The notes beneath the pieces were generated by a model. The model did no database searches. It was given only the letters and a program-made list of their open reading frames with translations, and was not told the origin of the DNA. A stretch of 64,000 nt of DNA, taken from contig JAEOTC010000038.1 in NCBI GenBank assembly GCA_016840035.1, forward strand, positions 62,001-126,000, read 5' to 3'. This document shows, one piece after another, positions 17,178 to 26,178 of this stretch. The first letter of the stretch is position 1, and each line of letters opens with the position of its first letter. Origin of the DNA: Candidatus Hodarchaeota archaeon. GTDB taxonomy: Archaea > Asgardarchaeota > Heimdallarchaeia > Hodarchaeales > Hodarchaeaceae. The translations under genes were made by a program, and so were the position numbers.

Positions 17178-18209
17178 TTGAGGGATACCATATTGAACTT
17201 AGACGAATTAATCGAACATGGTTTTATACCAACCATTGATCCTACTTCCCCGGATTCACTAGCTAGTCAAGGAGCCAATGCTTTTCTTGCTGAATATGGA
17301 GGAGTAGTTGAAGAAGTAGCACTTGTTTGTAAAAAAGAGGACGGTTTAGTTACTTTTCGAAGTGGAGCCGCTCCTAGTGACCGTAATTATGAAAACTTTT
17401 TCACAGACTTTACCGAATTAGCTAATGACCTTGGTATGAAAACCCATGCCTTTTCCTATGCTTTTGGTGATTCTTATCTTGGATCAGATCCAAATTATTC
17501 AATAGGTCGCTCTGATGGGACACTCATGACGACTTATGTTGATCCAAGTATGGAGGGATACTGGAAACATCTTAGTCAAATTTCACGTGAGGTTGCTCGT
17601 AAACCTATTAGGTCATTAGTTCTGCAAGAATTTCTATTTCCTAGACAGGAGTTTTCTTTTTCAAAGAGAGCTGTTCGAAAATTCGCAGAATTATCAGGTG
17701 TAAGCTTAGACACGAGTTACCTTGACATTCAAAAAGACCCTTCAATTCAACGAATGTTTGAAGATTGGCGTACTGATCTCATAAGCAGAGCATTTCGTCA
17801 AGCCGTAGAAAACGCAAGAAGCGAACGTCCAAGTTTAGACATAGGCATGGTCGTACCTGTCGATCCTGAAACAGAATGGCACAACGGATTTGTGCGTCAT
17901 TATGGGATAAATCTGGATAGAATTATCGAAATTTGTGGTTATGTTATTTATCACATTATGCCCTATTCCCCTATGTACCCTGAGCCAGGTTCCCCTAGTT
18001 GGGATACTCTAACGCAAGCCCTCCGTAGTTCCAATCTCTATGAAGAAAGTGGATATAAAAAAGCCCTTTTTGTCTGGGGCTTGGATTCAGAAGACGATGT
18101 CACGTGGTTAGAAACTTTAAAACAAGAAGTTAATGCTGATAAAATATTCGCACGTCTAGAATATCCGGAGAAATATTCTGTGAAGCGTGAAATACACCGT
18201 GGGGTATAA
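17178..18209 (+). CDS. Glycoside-hydrolase-like TIM-barrel protein, function unknown
   Basis: Soluble 343-residue protein beginning at TTG. The sequence has repeating beta-strand/helix units with GVVEEVALV, LANDLGMKTHAFSYAFGDSYLG, RSLVLQEFLFPRQ (a glutamate-bearing strand end) and LDIGMVVPVDPETEWHNGF, and a HIMPYSPMY strand; this resembles glycosidase-like (alpha/beta)8 barrels (GHL family). Two acidic strand-end residues fit a retaining glycosidase, but no family is identified. No signal peptide, so it would act in the cytoplasm. Converges on the E2 gene with 7 bases between ends. Confidence 0.7.
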   Translation: MRDTILNLDELIEHGFIPTIDPTSPDSLASQGANAFLAEYGGVVEEVALVCKKEDGLVTFRSGAAPSDRNYENFFTDFTELANDLGMKTHAFSYAFGDSYLGSDPNYSIGRSDGTLMTTYVDPSMEGYWKHLSQISREVARKPIRSLVLQEFLFPRQEFSFSKRAVRKFAELSGVSLDTSYLDIQKDPSIQRMFEDWRTDLISRAFRQAVENARSERPSLDIGMVVPVDPETEWHNGFVRHYGINLDRIIEICGYVIYHIMPYSPMYPEPGSPSWDTLTQALRSSNLYEESGYKKALFVWGLDSEDDVTWLETLKQEVNADKIFARLEYPEKYSVKREIHRGV

Positions 18210-18216
18210 ATCCCGA

Positions 18217-18669
18217 CTATTTTTGGTTCCAATGCGCATAACGTCGAATATAATCGCCAACCTGATTTTGAAAGACCCTTCGATTTCGCTTCCATTGGCG
18301 CGCAGCAGTCGCATTTAGGGGGTCATCGGGATTGGGACTTGTTAGAAGGAATCGAATTGTCTCCACCACCTGCACTAAACTATAAGCTGGACTCCAATCC
18401 TTCCCAAGAATACCTACACACACTTTTTCTCTGAATATGTTCACATGCCAAATGGGAGTCTTAAACCTGACCTTTGGAGGTTCAAATGGATAACTACGAG
18501 GAATTTTTATTTCAATTACAAACACTCCCCCCTCATATAACCCAGATCCTAAAATTTCACCTTTCCAGAAAGTCAAATCGTTGTTAACTGATCTAAAAGT
18601 TGGTTGTTCCCGAGTCAACTCTTGAGCTTCGATTGCAAGTCGATCTAACCATTCTTCTTCAGTTAACAG
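18217..18669 (-). CDS. E2-like ubiquitin-conjugating enzyme
   Basis: Takes ubiquitin from the E1 and transfers it. It has IKIPRSYPFEPPKVRF, HVN in place of HPN, the catalytic cysteine in KVCVGILG, DWSP and the LLTSPNPDDPLN loop, all canonical. A TTG (18616-18618) would give 133 residues, but the frame stays open upstream and encodes WLDRLAIEAQEL, the expected E2 helix 1. No ATG/GTG/TTG exists there; the best start is CTG at 18667-18669 preceded by GGTGAAAAAGAT, giving 150 residues. ATA and ATT codons lie further up. This is the only active-site E2 seen; the ESCRT UEV is its inactive relative. Confidence 0.92.
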   Translation of the reverse strand: MLTEEEWLDRLAIEAQELTREQPTFRSVNNDLTFWKGEILGSGLYEGGVFVIEIKIPRSYPFEPPKVRFKTPIWHVNIFREKVCVGILGKDWSPAYSLVQVVETIRFLLTSPNPDDPLNATAARQWKRNRRVFQNQVGDYIRRYAHWNQK

Positions 18670-18916
18670 ATCTTTTTCACCCTTATTTTTCTCTATATTA
18701 AAGGACTGGAACTTTGTTAATAAGTATAAGCAAATGAACCTTAATTATTACTTTCAATAGATTGGGTATAAAATTAGGTTTATAGGAAAGATGAATTCTA
18801 GAAAAGACATAATCTGACAATAACATTTTTATTTATTTCAGAAGGCATAAACTTACAATCAAACTTCCCTATACCACAATCTCCGAAAAAAAATACTTGA
18901 AAGGTGACTCTGTTAA

Positions 18917-19213
18917 ATGAGTGAAGCATACTTAGACATCCTCGAGAGGTTTACAAAGATCCAAGAAATTATGATTCTAGATGATAAGGAGTATCGGAAA
19001 AATCCGAAAAAAACCGCCAGAATCGCAAGCATGCTAGTAATGGCGAGTCTTTATTCGAGATTCTCCTTAGATCGTCAATATGCAGTATTCAAAGCCATGA
19101 AACAATCGATGCGTGAGAAGCTTGATAGTTTTAAGGCACTAGGGGATTCCGTTGATGATATTGCAGCAACCCTGATTTATGCATCTGAAGTTAATAAAAG
19201 CAAAACAGGCTAA
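18917..19213 (+). CDS. Small helical protein of unknown function
   Basis: Not recognised. 98 residues, almost all alpha helix (ILERFTKIQEIM, ARIASMLVMASLYSRF, AVFKAMKQSMREKLDSF, DDIAATLIYASE), with four or five amphipathic helices and no cysteine, signal peptide or clear membrane segment. A GGTGA ribosome binding site lies 9 bases before the ATG, which makes it a real gene. Isolated between E2 (divergent) and a long gap. Possibly a small helical bundle adaptor; no function can be assigned. Confidence 0.7.
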   Translation: MSEAYLDILERFTKIQEIMILDDKEYRKNPKKTARIASMLVMASLYSRFSLDRQYAVFKAMKQSMREKLDSFKALGDSVDDIAATLIYASEVNKSKTG

Positions 19214-19447
19214 TGATCAGAATTTCTAGTCAATACAGGTTATTAATCATTAAACCCGATTTCATCCACGATAATTCTTCTTTTCCTTTACTCTTATATT
19301 TGGATTAGATAGCCATTCAGTAGACTAATTCAACAATAGAAGGAATTGGTTGGTATGTCTACAATCTAAGCTGGTATTAGAACTTAAATAGTAATCTACC
19401 AGTTGAAATGCAATCTATACAAAGAAGAATTAAGAGGGGGGAGGGAG

Positions 19448-19495
19448 GGGATCCAGCGCTAATAAAAAACAGAGTTTTTTGGCACGCTGAATCCC
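19448..19495. ncRNA. Strong imperfect hairpin (structured RNA or regulatory element)
   Basis: Arms GGGATCCAGCG (19448-19458) and CGCTGAATCCC (19485-19495) pair in 10 of 11 positions. Inside, AAAAAAC (19464-19470) and GTTTTTT (19474-19480) pair perfectly around AGA. The G-run GGGGGGAGGGAGGGG directly precedes the left arm. A T5 run follows about 15 bases after the right arm. Candidate terminator of the 98-residue gene, a small RNA, or an inactive transposon end; strand unknown. Confidence 0.4.
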
Positions 19496-19749
19496 AAGGT
19501 ATTCTCGTTTTTCTTCCAACCATACTAGAAGTGAATGATTGGACAAGAAAGCTTCCGTTGTAGAACTATATAATATTTTTTGTAAGGTACCCGAAAAAAG
19601 CCCTCTTTCTCTTTGCAGATAATATACTTACTTCGTACTTAGTTCTCTCGAATAGCATTTAGCTTAGATTTCTATCAACTAGTAACAAAATCCTTAGAGA
19701 GTATTTAAGCTCGAAAGAATTTTAAACACTCCCTTATTTGCTTTTTCTG

Positions 19750-19836
19750 AGGCGAAATAACATGTGGGATTGCCAAATGCTTGAATCACTTTGAACTCTT
19801 TTCTGGTCTCTTTCAAGCTAATGTTTTACTTCGCCT
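19750..19836 (+). ncRNA. Two-stem structured element upstream of MetRS
   Basis: Outer arms AGGCGAA (19750-19756) and TTCGCCT (19830-19836) are perfect complements and extend inward to AACAT/ATGTT (19759-19763, 19821-19825) with small bulges. Nested inside, GCTTGAA (19779-19785) pairs with TTCAAGC (19812-19818). The element ends about 100 bases before the MetRS start, so it could be in its leader or be a separate RNA. Not a T-box or tRNA. Confidence 0.35.
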
Positions 19837-19934
19837 AAGCAGAATTGAAACACGGAATTTTGCGGATCCCTCAACTCCTCTCTTAATTATATTTGATAAT
19901 TATAATAGTAGAAGTAAAAATCAGTATTTAGGAT

Positions 19935-22025
19935 GTGTCTTACTTGGAAGATTTAACTGATAAGAAATTTGTTGTGTGTCCCGCGTGGCCTTACGTGAAT
20001 GCTGTTCCTCATCTCGGAACAGTGTTACATTTACTTAGTGCGGATATATATGTTCGTTACTTAAGGCTTCGTGGAGCAAATGTAATCTCAGCTACTGGTT
20101 CAGACTGTCATGGAACACCAATAGAGGTGGCTGCGCTAGCCACTGGAATATCACCTGAAAAATTGGTAGAACAACATCATGCTCAAATTTTAGACTTACT
20201 GCGGAAATGGAATATTGATCTAAATTATTCAAAAACAGAGAGCTCGCACCATTATTCTTGGGTACAGGATTTCTATCATCGATGTTTCGAAAATGGATTT
20301 ATTTTCAGTAAAGAAATTGAACAATTGTACTGTGAGACAGACAAGCGTTTCCTACCCGACAGATTCGTTGAAGGAACCTGTCCTCACTGTGAAACCCCAG
20401 GAGCTCGTGGAGATCAATGTGATTCCCCTTCTTGTGGAAAACCATTAAGTCCTGTTGAGTTAATAAATCCTGTGTGTAAAATTTGTGGAAAACCACCTAT
20501 TACTAAAGTTACAACTCAATGGTATTATGATTTCAGTGCTTTCCAAGAAGAATTGACCGATTTTATTAACAAGAATGAAAATTTCCCTGATAATGCACGT
20601 AAATTCTCAAATCATATCCTTCAGGAAGGATTACAAGCCCGAACTTTAACACGTGATCTCGCATGGGGAATACCTGCTGGGCCCGCAATACCTGGAGCAG
20701 AAGGAAAATCGATCTATGTATGGTTGGAAGCAGTTTTAGGATATGTTTCAGCATCAGCAGAATTAGGATTACGTTTATACAAAGACCCTGATTTTTGGAA
20801 ACAATTTTGGCTTGAACAAGATACTCGGACTATTTTCTTTATTGGAAAAGACAATATTTTCTTTCATACACTTTTATTTCCAGCTCTTTTATTGGGAACT
20901 AAAGATACTTATGGTAAGCCATTTGTTCTTCCATACAATGTTAGTACAACCGAATTTCTTATTTTTGAGGAGGACAAATTTAGTAAATCCAGAGGTATAG
21001 GTGTCTGGATTGATGAAGCTGCCAAGCTCCTTCCTACTGATTATTGGAGGTATTATTTAGCAGCGACACGTCCAGAAATTAAAGATACGTCATTTACTTG
21101 GACTGAATTTGAGCAACGTGTAAACAATGATCTTAATGACGTATTAGGGAACTATATTCATCGTGTCTTTGTACTAATTCACAAGTACTTTGAAGGAAAA
21201 ATCCCAGAATGCCACAGGTTAGATACTACCGATAGAGAATTTGTTTCAGCCATAAATAATGTTCCTGAGGCTGTAGCAGACCATTTTGACAATTTTGAAT
21301 TTAAAAAAGCAGTCGCTGCAATCATTGATTTCGCTCGTGTCGCCAATGGATATCTAAGTACAAAAGAACCCTGGAAATTAATAAAATCTGATCCTACAAC
21401 AGTTGAAACTACATTATACCTTTGTGCTCAATCAGTTGCGACTTTAAGTGTTATTTTATCACCTATTATTCCCGACACTGTGAAAAAAATTTGGGAAATC
21501 CTGAAACAGGATGGAAGTGTCCACGACCAGCAATTAGAGGATGCTGGAAAGCTAAGATTAGATCCAGGATCAGTCATTTTAGAATCAAAACCCCTTTTTG
21601 CTAAGGTTGAAAGCGAAGAATTACAGAAGGAACTCAACGCTATTCATAAAACGGAGTCTAAAAAACCAAAAAAGGTGAAAAAATTGCCAGATAGAGAAAC
21701 AATTCCATTCAAAGATTTTGAGAGACTTGATATCCGAATAGGTACAATCATTAAAGCAGAAAAAGTTCCTAAAGCCAAGAATCTATTGAAACTAAGAGTA
21801 GATCTAGGCGAAGACATCGGAGAAAGACAGCTAGTCGCTGGACTTGCATCTTTTCGTGACCCTAAAGACTTAATTAACCAAAGAATCACGGTTATAGTTA
21901 ATCTGGAACCTACAACAATCAGAGGGGTCAGATCTGAAGGAATGCTCCTCGCTGCAGTCGAAGGTAAGGAATTAGGATTAATAGTCCCTGATAAAAATAT
22001 CGCTAATGGCACTAGAGTTAGCTAA
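19935..22025 (+). CDS. metG: Methionyl-tRNA synthetase with C-terminal tRNA-binding domain
   Basis: Charges tRNA-Met. Class I synthetase: AWPYVNAVPHLGT (HIGH-like, residues 17-30), ATGSDCHGTP, zinc knuckles CPHC...CDSPSC and CKIC, KDNIFFHTLLFP and the KMSKS-like KFSKSRG near 350. Residues about 595-696 are an EMAPII/Arc1-like tRNA-binding OB fold (IRIGTIIKAEKVPKAKNLLKLRVDLG ... GLIVPD). GTG start fits the MSYLEDLT opening. 696 residues, the standard long form. Confidence 0.97.
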   Translation: MSYLEDLTDKKFVVCPAWPYVNAVPHLGTVLHLLSADIYVRYLRLRGANVISATGSDCHGTPIEVAALATGISPEKLVEQHHAQILDLLRKWNIDLNYSKTESSHHYSWVQDFYHRCFENGFIFSKEIEQLYCETDKRFLPDRFVEGTCPHCETPGARGDQCDSPSCGKPLSPVELINPVCKICGKPPITKVTTQWYYDFSAFQEELTDFINKNENFPDNARKFSNHILQEGLQARTLTRDLAWGIPAGPAIPGAEGKSIYVWLEAVLGYVSASAELGLRLYKDPDFWKQFWLEQDTRTIFFIGKDNIFFHTLLFPALLLGTKDTYGKPFVLPYNVSTTEFLIFEEDKFSKSRGIGVWIDEAAKLLPTDYWRYYLAATRPEIKDTSFTWTEFEQRVNNDLNDVLGNYIHRVFVLIHKYFEGKIPECHRLDTTDREFVSAINNVPEAVADHFDNFEFKKAVAAIIDFARVANGYLSTKEPWKLIKSDPTTVETTLYLCAQSVATLSVILSPIIPDTVKKIWEILKQDGSVHDQQLEDAGKLRLDPGSVILESKPLFAKVESEELQKELNAIHKTESKKPKKVKKLPDRETIPFKDFERLDIRIGTIIKAEKVPKAKNLLKLRVDLGEDIGERQLVAGLASFRDPKDLINQRITVIVNLEPTTIRGVRSEGMLLAAVEGKELGLIVPDKNIANGTRVS

Positions 22026-22070
22026 AGTTTAATAAAACCCAGTTCCCATTCAGAGTTTAGGGATGAGTTT

Positions 22071-23204
22071 ATGCCTGAATGGGATTTAATTCTTTACACA
22101 GACGAAAAACAGAAAAATGTTCTGAATAAACTAAAACTTTCTGATAAAACTTTGTCCGCTGCGGGCCAACACGGAAAAGCCACTATTCTCGTGGATCATC
22201 AGGGGAAAGAATGGCTTTTGAAGATTTTCTCTAATATTCTAGATTTAGAGGTAAAAAAAGTATCCGACTTGGATATCGATATTCAAGATACTCCCGAACG
22301 GAGTCGTGACCGACTTCATTTATGGCGAGTATTAAATGAGATTACAGCATCACGACTTGGAAGACGTTTGTACCTAAATGTTCCCGAAACACGGATAATT
22401 TGTTCAGGTAAGGTTGCCAAATTTAAGTTAAAGTCCTCAACAGTCCTTAAAGAAGAAGATGTGGTAGTTTTAGATGAGGAAGAGGAAGAAGGGGAATCAG
22501 CAGAGGAATTTTATTCTTTTTCTGAGCGAGAAATTGGGTCTTTGAAAACTTCTGATCGGTTTGAAGAAATTCTAGCTCAAAAAAGTCCACGGAAAAATCC
22601 CACAGATATTTTAGCTCTTCTCCAAGAAAAAGTTCCAGATTCTCGGAATATTGATGAATACTTAGATGATCATAAGGCCGATTTAGATGCAGCCTTTGAA
22701 AATATTCAAAGCATAGATGATGCTTTTCTCCTTCTGCCTTTTGATATCTGGTTAAACGATCCTGATCGAAATGCTGGCAATTATTTAGTCCAGCTGAACG
22801 AGAAAAATGAAGCTTCACGAATTTGGGGGATAGATTATGAAATGTGGTCCTTTGGAAGCGATATTTGGATGGAAGAAGATAATGTAACCCAAGGAAGAAG
22901 TTATCTTACCGCAATAATCCATCCAAAAAGTCATATTTTCGATTCACGGGTCAATCAAACATTCTACAGAATAAGAATGCTTTCCGATGAGGAAATAGTT
23001 CAAATGACTAAAGCTCCTCAATTGGCTTGTAAGTTTTTCGAATTCCACATAAATACGGGCGATCTACACCCTGATGAGAGAGATAAATTAAAGCAAGTGG
23101 AGATTAACCTTGAAGATTTTCTGATTGAGTCCCGTCCACGTTCAGATAAATTAAGTGAAATCATCACACGTCAAATAGGTTTACCTAAAGACTTTAAGAC
23201 TTGA
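22071..23204 (+). CDS. HipA/phosphatidylinositol 4-kinase-like kinase-fold protein
   Basis: Protein-kinase-like fold of the HipA/PI3-4K branch. WLLKIF supplies a candidate ATP-binding lysine (K51); WRVLNEITASRLGRRLYLNVPET (about 85-106) matches the conserved helix-and-loop of this family; DIWLNDPDRNAGNY (225-238) is the catalytic loop with the Asp...Asn pair; GIDYEMWSF (254-261) is the metal-binding D motif. An acidic insert (EEEEEGESAEE) lies at 136-146. Without a HipB-like partner gene, a toxin role is not supported; a eukaryote-like lipid kinase role is possible but unproven. Converges on ackA. Confidence 0.72.
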   Translation: MPEWDLILYTDEKQKNVLNKLKLSDKTLSAAGQHGKATILVDHQGKEWLLKIFSNILDLEVKKVSDLDIDIQDTPERSRDRLHLWRVLNEITASRLGRRLYLNVPETRIICSGKVAKFKLKSSTVLKEEDVVVLDEEEEEGESAEEFYSFSEREIGSLKTSDRFEEILAQKSPRKNPTDILALLQEKVPDSRNIDEYLDDHKADLDAAFENIQSIDDAFLLLPFDIWLNDPDRNAGNYLVQLNEKNEASRIWGIDYEMWSFGSDIWMEEDNVTQGRSYLTAIIHPKSHIFDSRVNQTFYRIRMLSDEEIVQMTKAPQLACKFFEFHINTGDLHPDERDKLKQVEINLEDFLIESRPRSDKLSEIITRQIGLPKDFKT

Positions 23205-23229
23205 AAATAAATTGGTAAATTTCGGGTCT

Positions 23230-24408
23230 TCATAAAACAGCACTCTCAAGCAAGTTCTTTGTCTTTAAGGCCATCATGTATTCTTCATCGGTAGGAATAA
23301 CCACAACTTCTATTTTGGATTCTGAAGATGAAATAATCACTTCTTCCTCTCCATTAGCTCCCTCGTTCTTTGAGATATCAATGGAAACATCTATACTATT
23401 CAGTCCCTTCACTATCAGTCTTCGAAAGTAAGAAGATCTCTCACCTATCCCACCTGTGAACACAATCGCGTCTAATCCTCCCAAAGCAATAAGGTACGCT
23501 CCAATATATTTCCGAATTCTGTAGGCAGCCATCTGAACAGCTAATTCTGCAGAGTGACTCCCCTTCAGAGCACTTTCCTGGATATCCCGCATATCTCTAA
23601 AATTCCCTGTAATTCCCAATAAGCCACTCCTTGAATTTAATTCTTGATCGATTTGATCAATGGTCAAATTTCCAGAACGCATCATAGCTAGTATTAAACC
23701 TGGGTCTATATCCCCCGATCGCGTGCCCATTATTAGGCCCTCTAAAGGAGTTAACCCCATACTTGTATCAATTGATTTTCCATCATATACAGCTGTTACT
23801 GAAGCTCCATTCCCAAGATGTAAGACGATTAGCTTTTTAGATTTCTTTAAACTAAGTAAACTTCTCGTTCTATTAGTCACATATTCAATAGATGTTCCAT
23901 GAAACCCATATCTCCGGAAAGAATTTTCCTCATACCACTTTCCTGAAATCGCATATCTGTATGCATATTCTGGAATCGTAGCATGAAAAGAAGTATCAAA
24001 AACTGCAATATGAGGAATAGCTGTTAATTTTTTTTTACTAGCTCGGATTCCAATTAGATTAGCGGGATTATGAAGTGGGGCAAGCTTTGATAGTTTTTCT
24101 ATCTGAGATTCAACCTCAGTATCAATGATCAATTCTCTTCGGAACTGTTCTCCCCCATGTACTACACGGTGAGCTACAGCTTTAATCGTATTAATGTCGA
24201 AGAATGTTAAGACATAATCTACAGCCTCTTCATGAGTAGCACAACTTATTACCTTGGTAACTTCCTCCTCCTTGCTTTTATGATATATCTTTGGTTCAGG
24301 GAGGCCTATTCGTTCCACTAATCCTTTAGCTATTAGCTGTTCTTTCTCCATGTTATAGATCGAATATTTTAGAGAGGAAGATCCTGAATTTATCGTTAAA
24401 ATTGTCAA
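23230..24408 (-). CDS. ackA: Acetate kinase, last gene of BMC operon
   Basis: Converts acetyl phosphate and ADP to acetate and ATP. NSGSSSLKYSIY at the start, HRVVHGGE (about 83-90), FDTSFHAT, RRYGFHGTS with the catalytic His/Arg region, HLGNGASV and FTGGIGE are all present. 392 residues is normal. AckA has not been a general archaeal enzyme (most archaea use ADP-forming acetyl-CoA synthetase), which fits lateral gain with the microcompartment genes. It follows the aldolase gene by 10 bases and takes the product of PduL. No targeting peptide seen, so it likely acts in the cytosol. Confidence 0.97.
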   Translation of the reverse strand: MTILTINSGSSSLKYSIYNMEKEQLIAKGLVERIGLPEPKIYHKSKEEEVTKVISCATHEEAVDYVLTFFDINTIKAVAHRVVHGGEQFRRELIIDTEVESQIEKLSKLAPLHNPANLIGIRASKKKLTAIPHIAVFDTSFHATIPEYAYRYAISGKWYEENSFRRYGFHGTSIEYVTNRTRSLLSLKKSKKLIVLHLGNGASVTAVYDGKSIDTSMGLTPLEGLIMGTRSGDIDPGLILAMMRSGNLTIDQIDQELNSRSGLLGITGNFRDMRDIQESALKGSHSAELAVQMAAYRIRKYIGAYLIALGGLDAIVFTGGIGERSSYFRRLIVKGLNSIDVSIDISKNEGANGEEEVIISSSESKIEVVVIPTDEEYMMALKTKNLLESAVL

Positions 24409-24418
24409 AAAGACCCCT

Positions 24419-25867
24419 CTAGTAGGTACCTTTAGGTGTATCAGTCCCTTTTACAATAGCAATGGATGCTGATGCACCAATCCTAGTTGCTCCAGCGTTT
24501 ATCATCTGCTCTGCAATCTCGTGAGTTCTTATCCCTCCAGCTGCTTTTACACCCATTTCTGGACCTACTGTTTTTCTCATCAGAGCAATATCCTCAACTA
24601 ATGCTCCTGCAGTACTGAAACCTGTAGAAGTTTTAACAAAATCTGCTCCACTTAATTTTGTTAACAGACTACCTTTAACTATTTGTTCCTTGGTTAGTAG
24701 AGCAGTTTCAAGAATGACCTTTACTATGGCTTTCCCTGCAGCGGCATTTACTACCGCTTGGATATCCTCCCTAACTAAGTCATCGTTACCTGATTTCAAC
24801 GCTCCCACGTTAATAACCATGTCTACTTCATCTGCTCCATTTGCTACAGCATCTCGAGTTTCAATTGCCTTTACGGTGGGGGTAGTTGCTCCTAATGGAA
24901 ATCCAATTACAGTACATACTTTCACTGAGCTACTTTTCAAATATTTGGCTGCTTTTGCTACATTTGTAGGATTAATACATACTGATGCGAATTTATACGT
25001 TGCAGCTTCTTCACATAGTTGTTTAATCTCTTCTTCAGTTGCATCTGCACGGAGATTAGTATGGTCGATATACTGAGCAAGCTCCATATCATACCCATTT
25101 ATCCCTGTCTCAGAGGTAATTCTTGTTGCTCCTCCATTAACTAATGCTTTAACAGCAGCTTGAGACTTTCCATCTAATCCAATCTCTTTCCCTGAAGTCC
25201 CAATTGTGTATGATCGATCAGAGGTGGTTGGGATATAGGGAGAGGGTTCTTGATCAGTTATCTGATGAACATCAACAATTTTGATTCCCATAGTCCTTAA
25301 TTGATCAATAATTCCCTCAATACGTCTATTCATTGCAGGTGGGACTTGATCTTTCTCAATCTGACAACAGTAGATGGAATCATATGCTGCAATAACTGGT
25401 TTTCCATACATCAATCCAAATACTAGGGTTATAGTTCCCAAGGAATCTGCGTTCAAGGCCGCTACTTTAGCTGCAGTATTTAAGGATAATATAGGCACAT
25501 AAATAACATCTACCCGACTTAAAATATTGTCAAAAAACTGTTCAGAATAATCAGTAATAATTGTGGCTCCTTCAGAGACTTGTCTAATATCAGGTAAACC
25601 AATTATTTTTATTGCTGCACGAGTCATTACGATGTAAGTATTAGTATACGATTTTGAGATTTTTTCTATTTGGTGCATAACTTCATTAATCTCTTTATTC
25701 CCCCCACATAGTAGAATTAAAGCTGAGTTTCCTGAAGCTATTGTATAATTGATTTTCCGATTAGAAGTCTGTAAATTCGAATCGAACTGTTGTTTGGGAG
25801 CGAGATTATCTTGATCAAGCTTCCTCATCACTTCTTCAGTGATTTTCTGTATCATCTCATTACTCAT
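24419..25867 (-). CDS. deoC: Deoxyribose-phosphate aldolase with N-terminal targeting helix and flavoprotein-like domain
   Basis: Cleaves 2-deoxyribose 5-phosphate to glyceraldehyde 3-phosphate and acetaldehyde, the entry step of the compartment. Residues about 262-482 are Deo[15 protein letters not shown] (D349), the Schiff-base lysine K412 in VKTSTGF and K441 in KAAGGIRT. Residues 2-19 ([18 protein letters not shown]) form an amphipathic helix like BMC encapsulation peptides. Residues 40-205 are an extra alpha/beta domain resembling flavoprotein-like domains and the separate flavoprotein of this operon (31261-31980). DeoC is usually about 220-260 residues, so this is a fusion. Located between the BMC-P genes and ackA. 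Confidence 0.95.
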   Translation of the reverse strand: MSNEMIQKITEEVMRKLDQDNLAPKQQFDSNLQTSNRKINYTIASGNSALILLCGGNKEINEVMHQIEKISKSYTNTYIVMTRAAIKIIGLPDIRQVSEGATIITDYSEQFFDNILSRVDVIYVPILSLNTAAKVAALNADSLGTITLVFGLMYGKPVIAAYDSIYCCQIEKDQVPPAMNRRIEGIIDQLRTMGIKIVDVHQITDQEPSPYIPTTSDRSYTIGTSGKEIGLDGKSQAAVKALVNGGATRITSETGINGYDMELAQYIDHTNLRADATEEEIKQLCEEAATYKFASVCINPTNVAKAAKYLKSSSVKVCTVIGFPLGATTPTVKAIETRDAVANGADEVDMVINVGALKSGNDDLVREDIQAVVNAAAGKAIVKVILETALLTKEQIVKGSLLTKLSGADFVKTSTGFSTAGALVEDIALMRKTVGPEMGVKAAGGIRTHEIAEQMINAGATRIGASASIAIVKGTDTPKGTY

Positions 25868-25887
25868 TTTCTTTACCCAAAATTATT

Positions 25888-26178
25888 TTAACTTAATTCA
25901 GTTTGTTTTCCATCCACTTCAATATAATCAATAACACCTACTATTAATGCATCCACAGCGGCTTTGTCATTATGCATTATACCTCGTATAGAGTTACCTT
26001 CTCGGATAACAAGGACACAATCCCCGATTCCAGATTTGGCTACATCTAGAGCGATGATAGAAGGCTCAGTGAAATTTCCTTTCAGATCTATCGGACGTAC
26101 CACAAGTATTTTTCCGTTTTCATGACTCTCAGTTTTAATTGGAGCAACTACATTGCCGATTACTTTAGCAAGAATCAT
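25888..26178 (-). CDS. BMC-P shell vertex protein (EutN/CcmL family)
   Basis: Pentamer that caps the vertices of a microcompartment shell. AKVIGNVVAPIK at the start, KILVVRPIDL, ALDVAKSGIGDCVLVI and AVDALIVGVIDYIEVDG are the EutN/CcmL strand pattern. 96 residues is the usual size. Overlaps the start of the next shell gene by 4 bases on the same strand. One of three BMC-P genes here; the others are at 26175 and 30959. Confidence 0.96.
   Translation of the reverse strand: MILAKVIGNVVAPIKTESHENGKILVVRPIDLKGNFTEPSIIALDVAKSGIGDCVLVIREGNSIRGIMHNDKAAVDALIVGVIDYIEVDGKQTELS

Larger units (their letters stand above)
19214..19934. other. 721-base gap with G-tract and two potential RNA structures
   Basis: No open frame of note. 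The region contains a G-rich tract (19435-19450) leading into a strong hairpin, and a second two-stem structure nearer to metS; both are listed separately. The rest is AT-rich. A tract of TTATATTTGATAATTATAAT just before the MetRS start (about 19885-19906) could contain its TATA box. No tRNA, rRNA or CRISPR pattern was seen. Confidence 0.5.

Noticed and set aside
17015-17236. Minus-strand open frame upstream of the MBL gene
   Set aside because: Overlaps the start of the TIM-barrel gene and its leader; composition not protein-like.
22071-23204. HipA toxin of a toxin-antitoxin pair
   Set aside because: No HipB-like antitoxin gene precedes it; isolated gene.
24690-25076. Plus-strand open frame inside deoC
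   Set aside because: Antisense of a well-supported aldolase domain.
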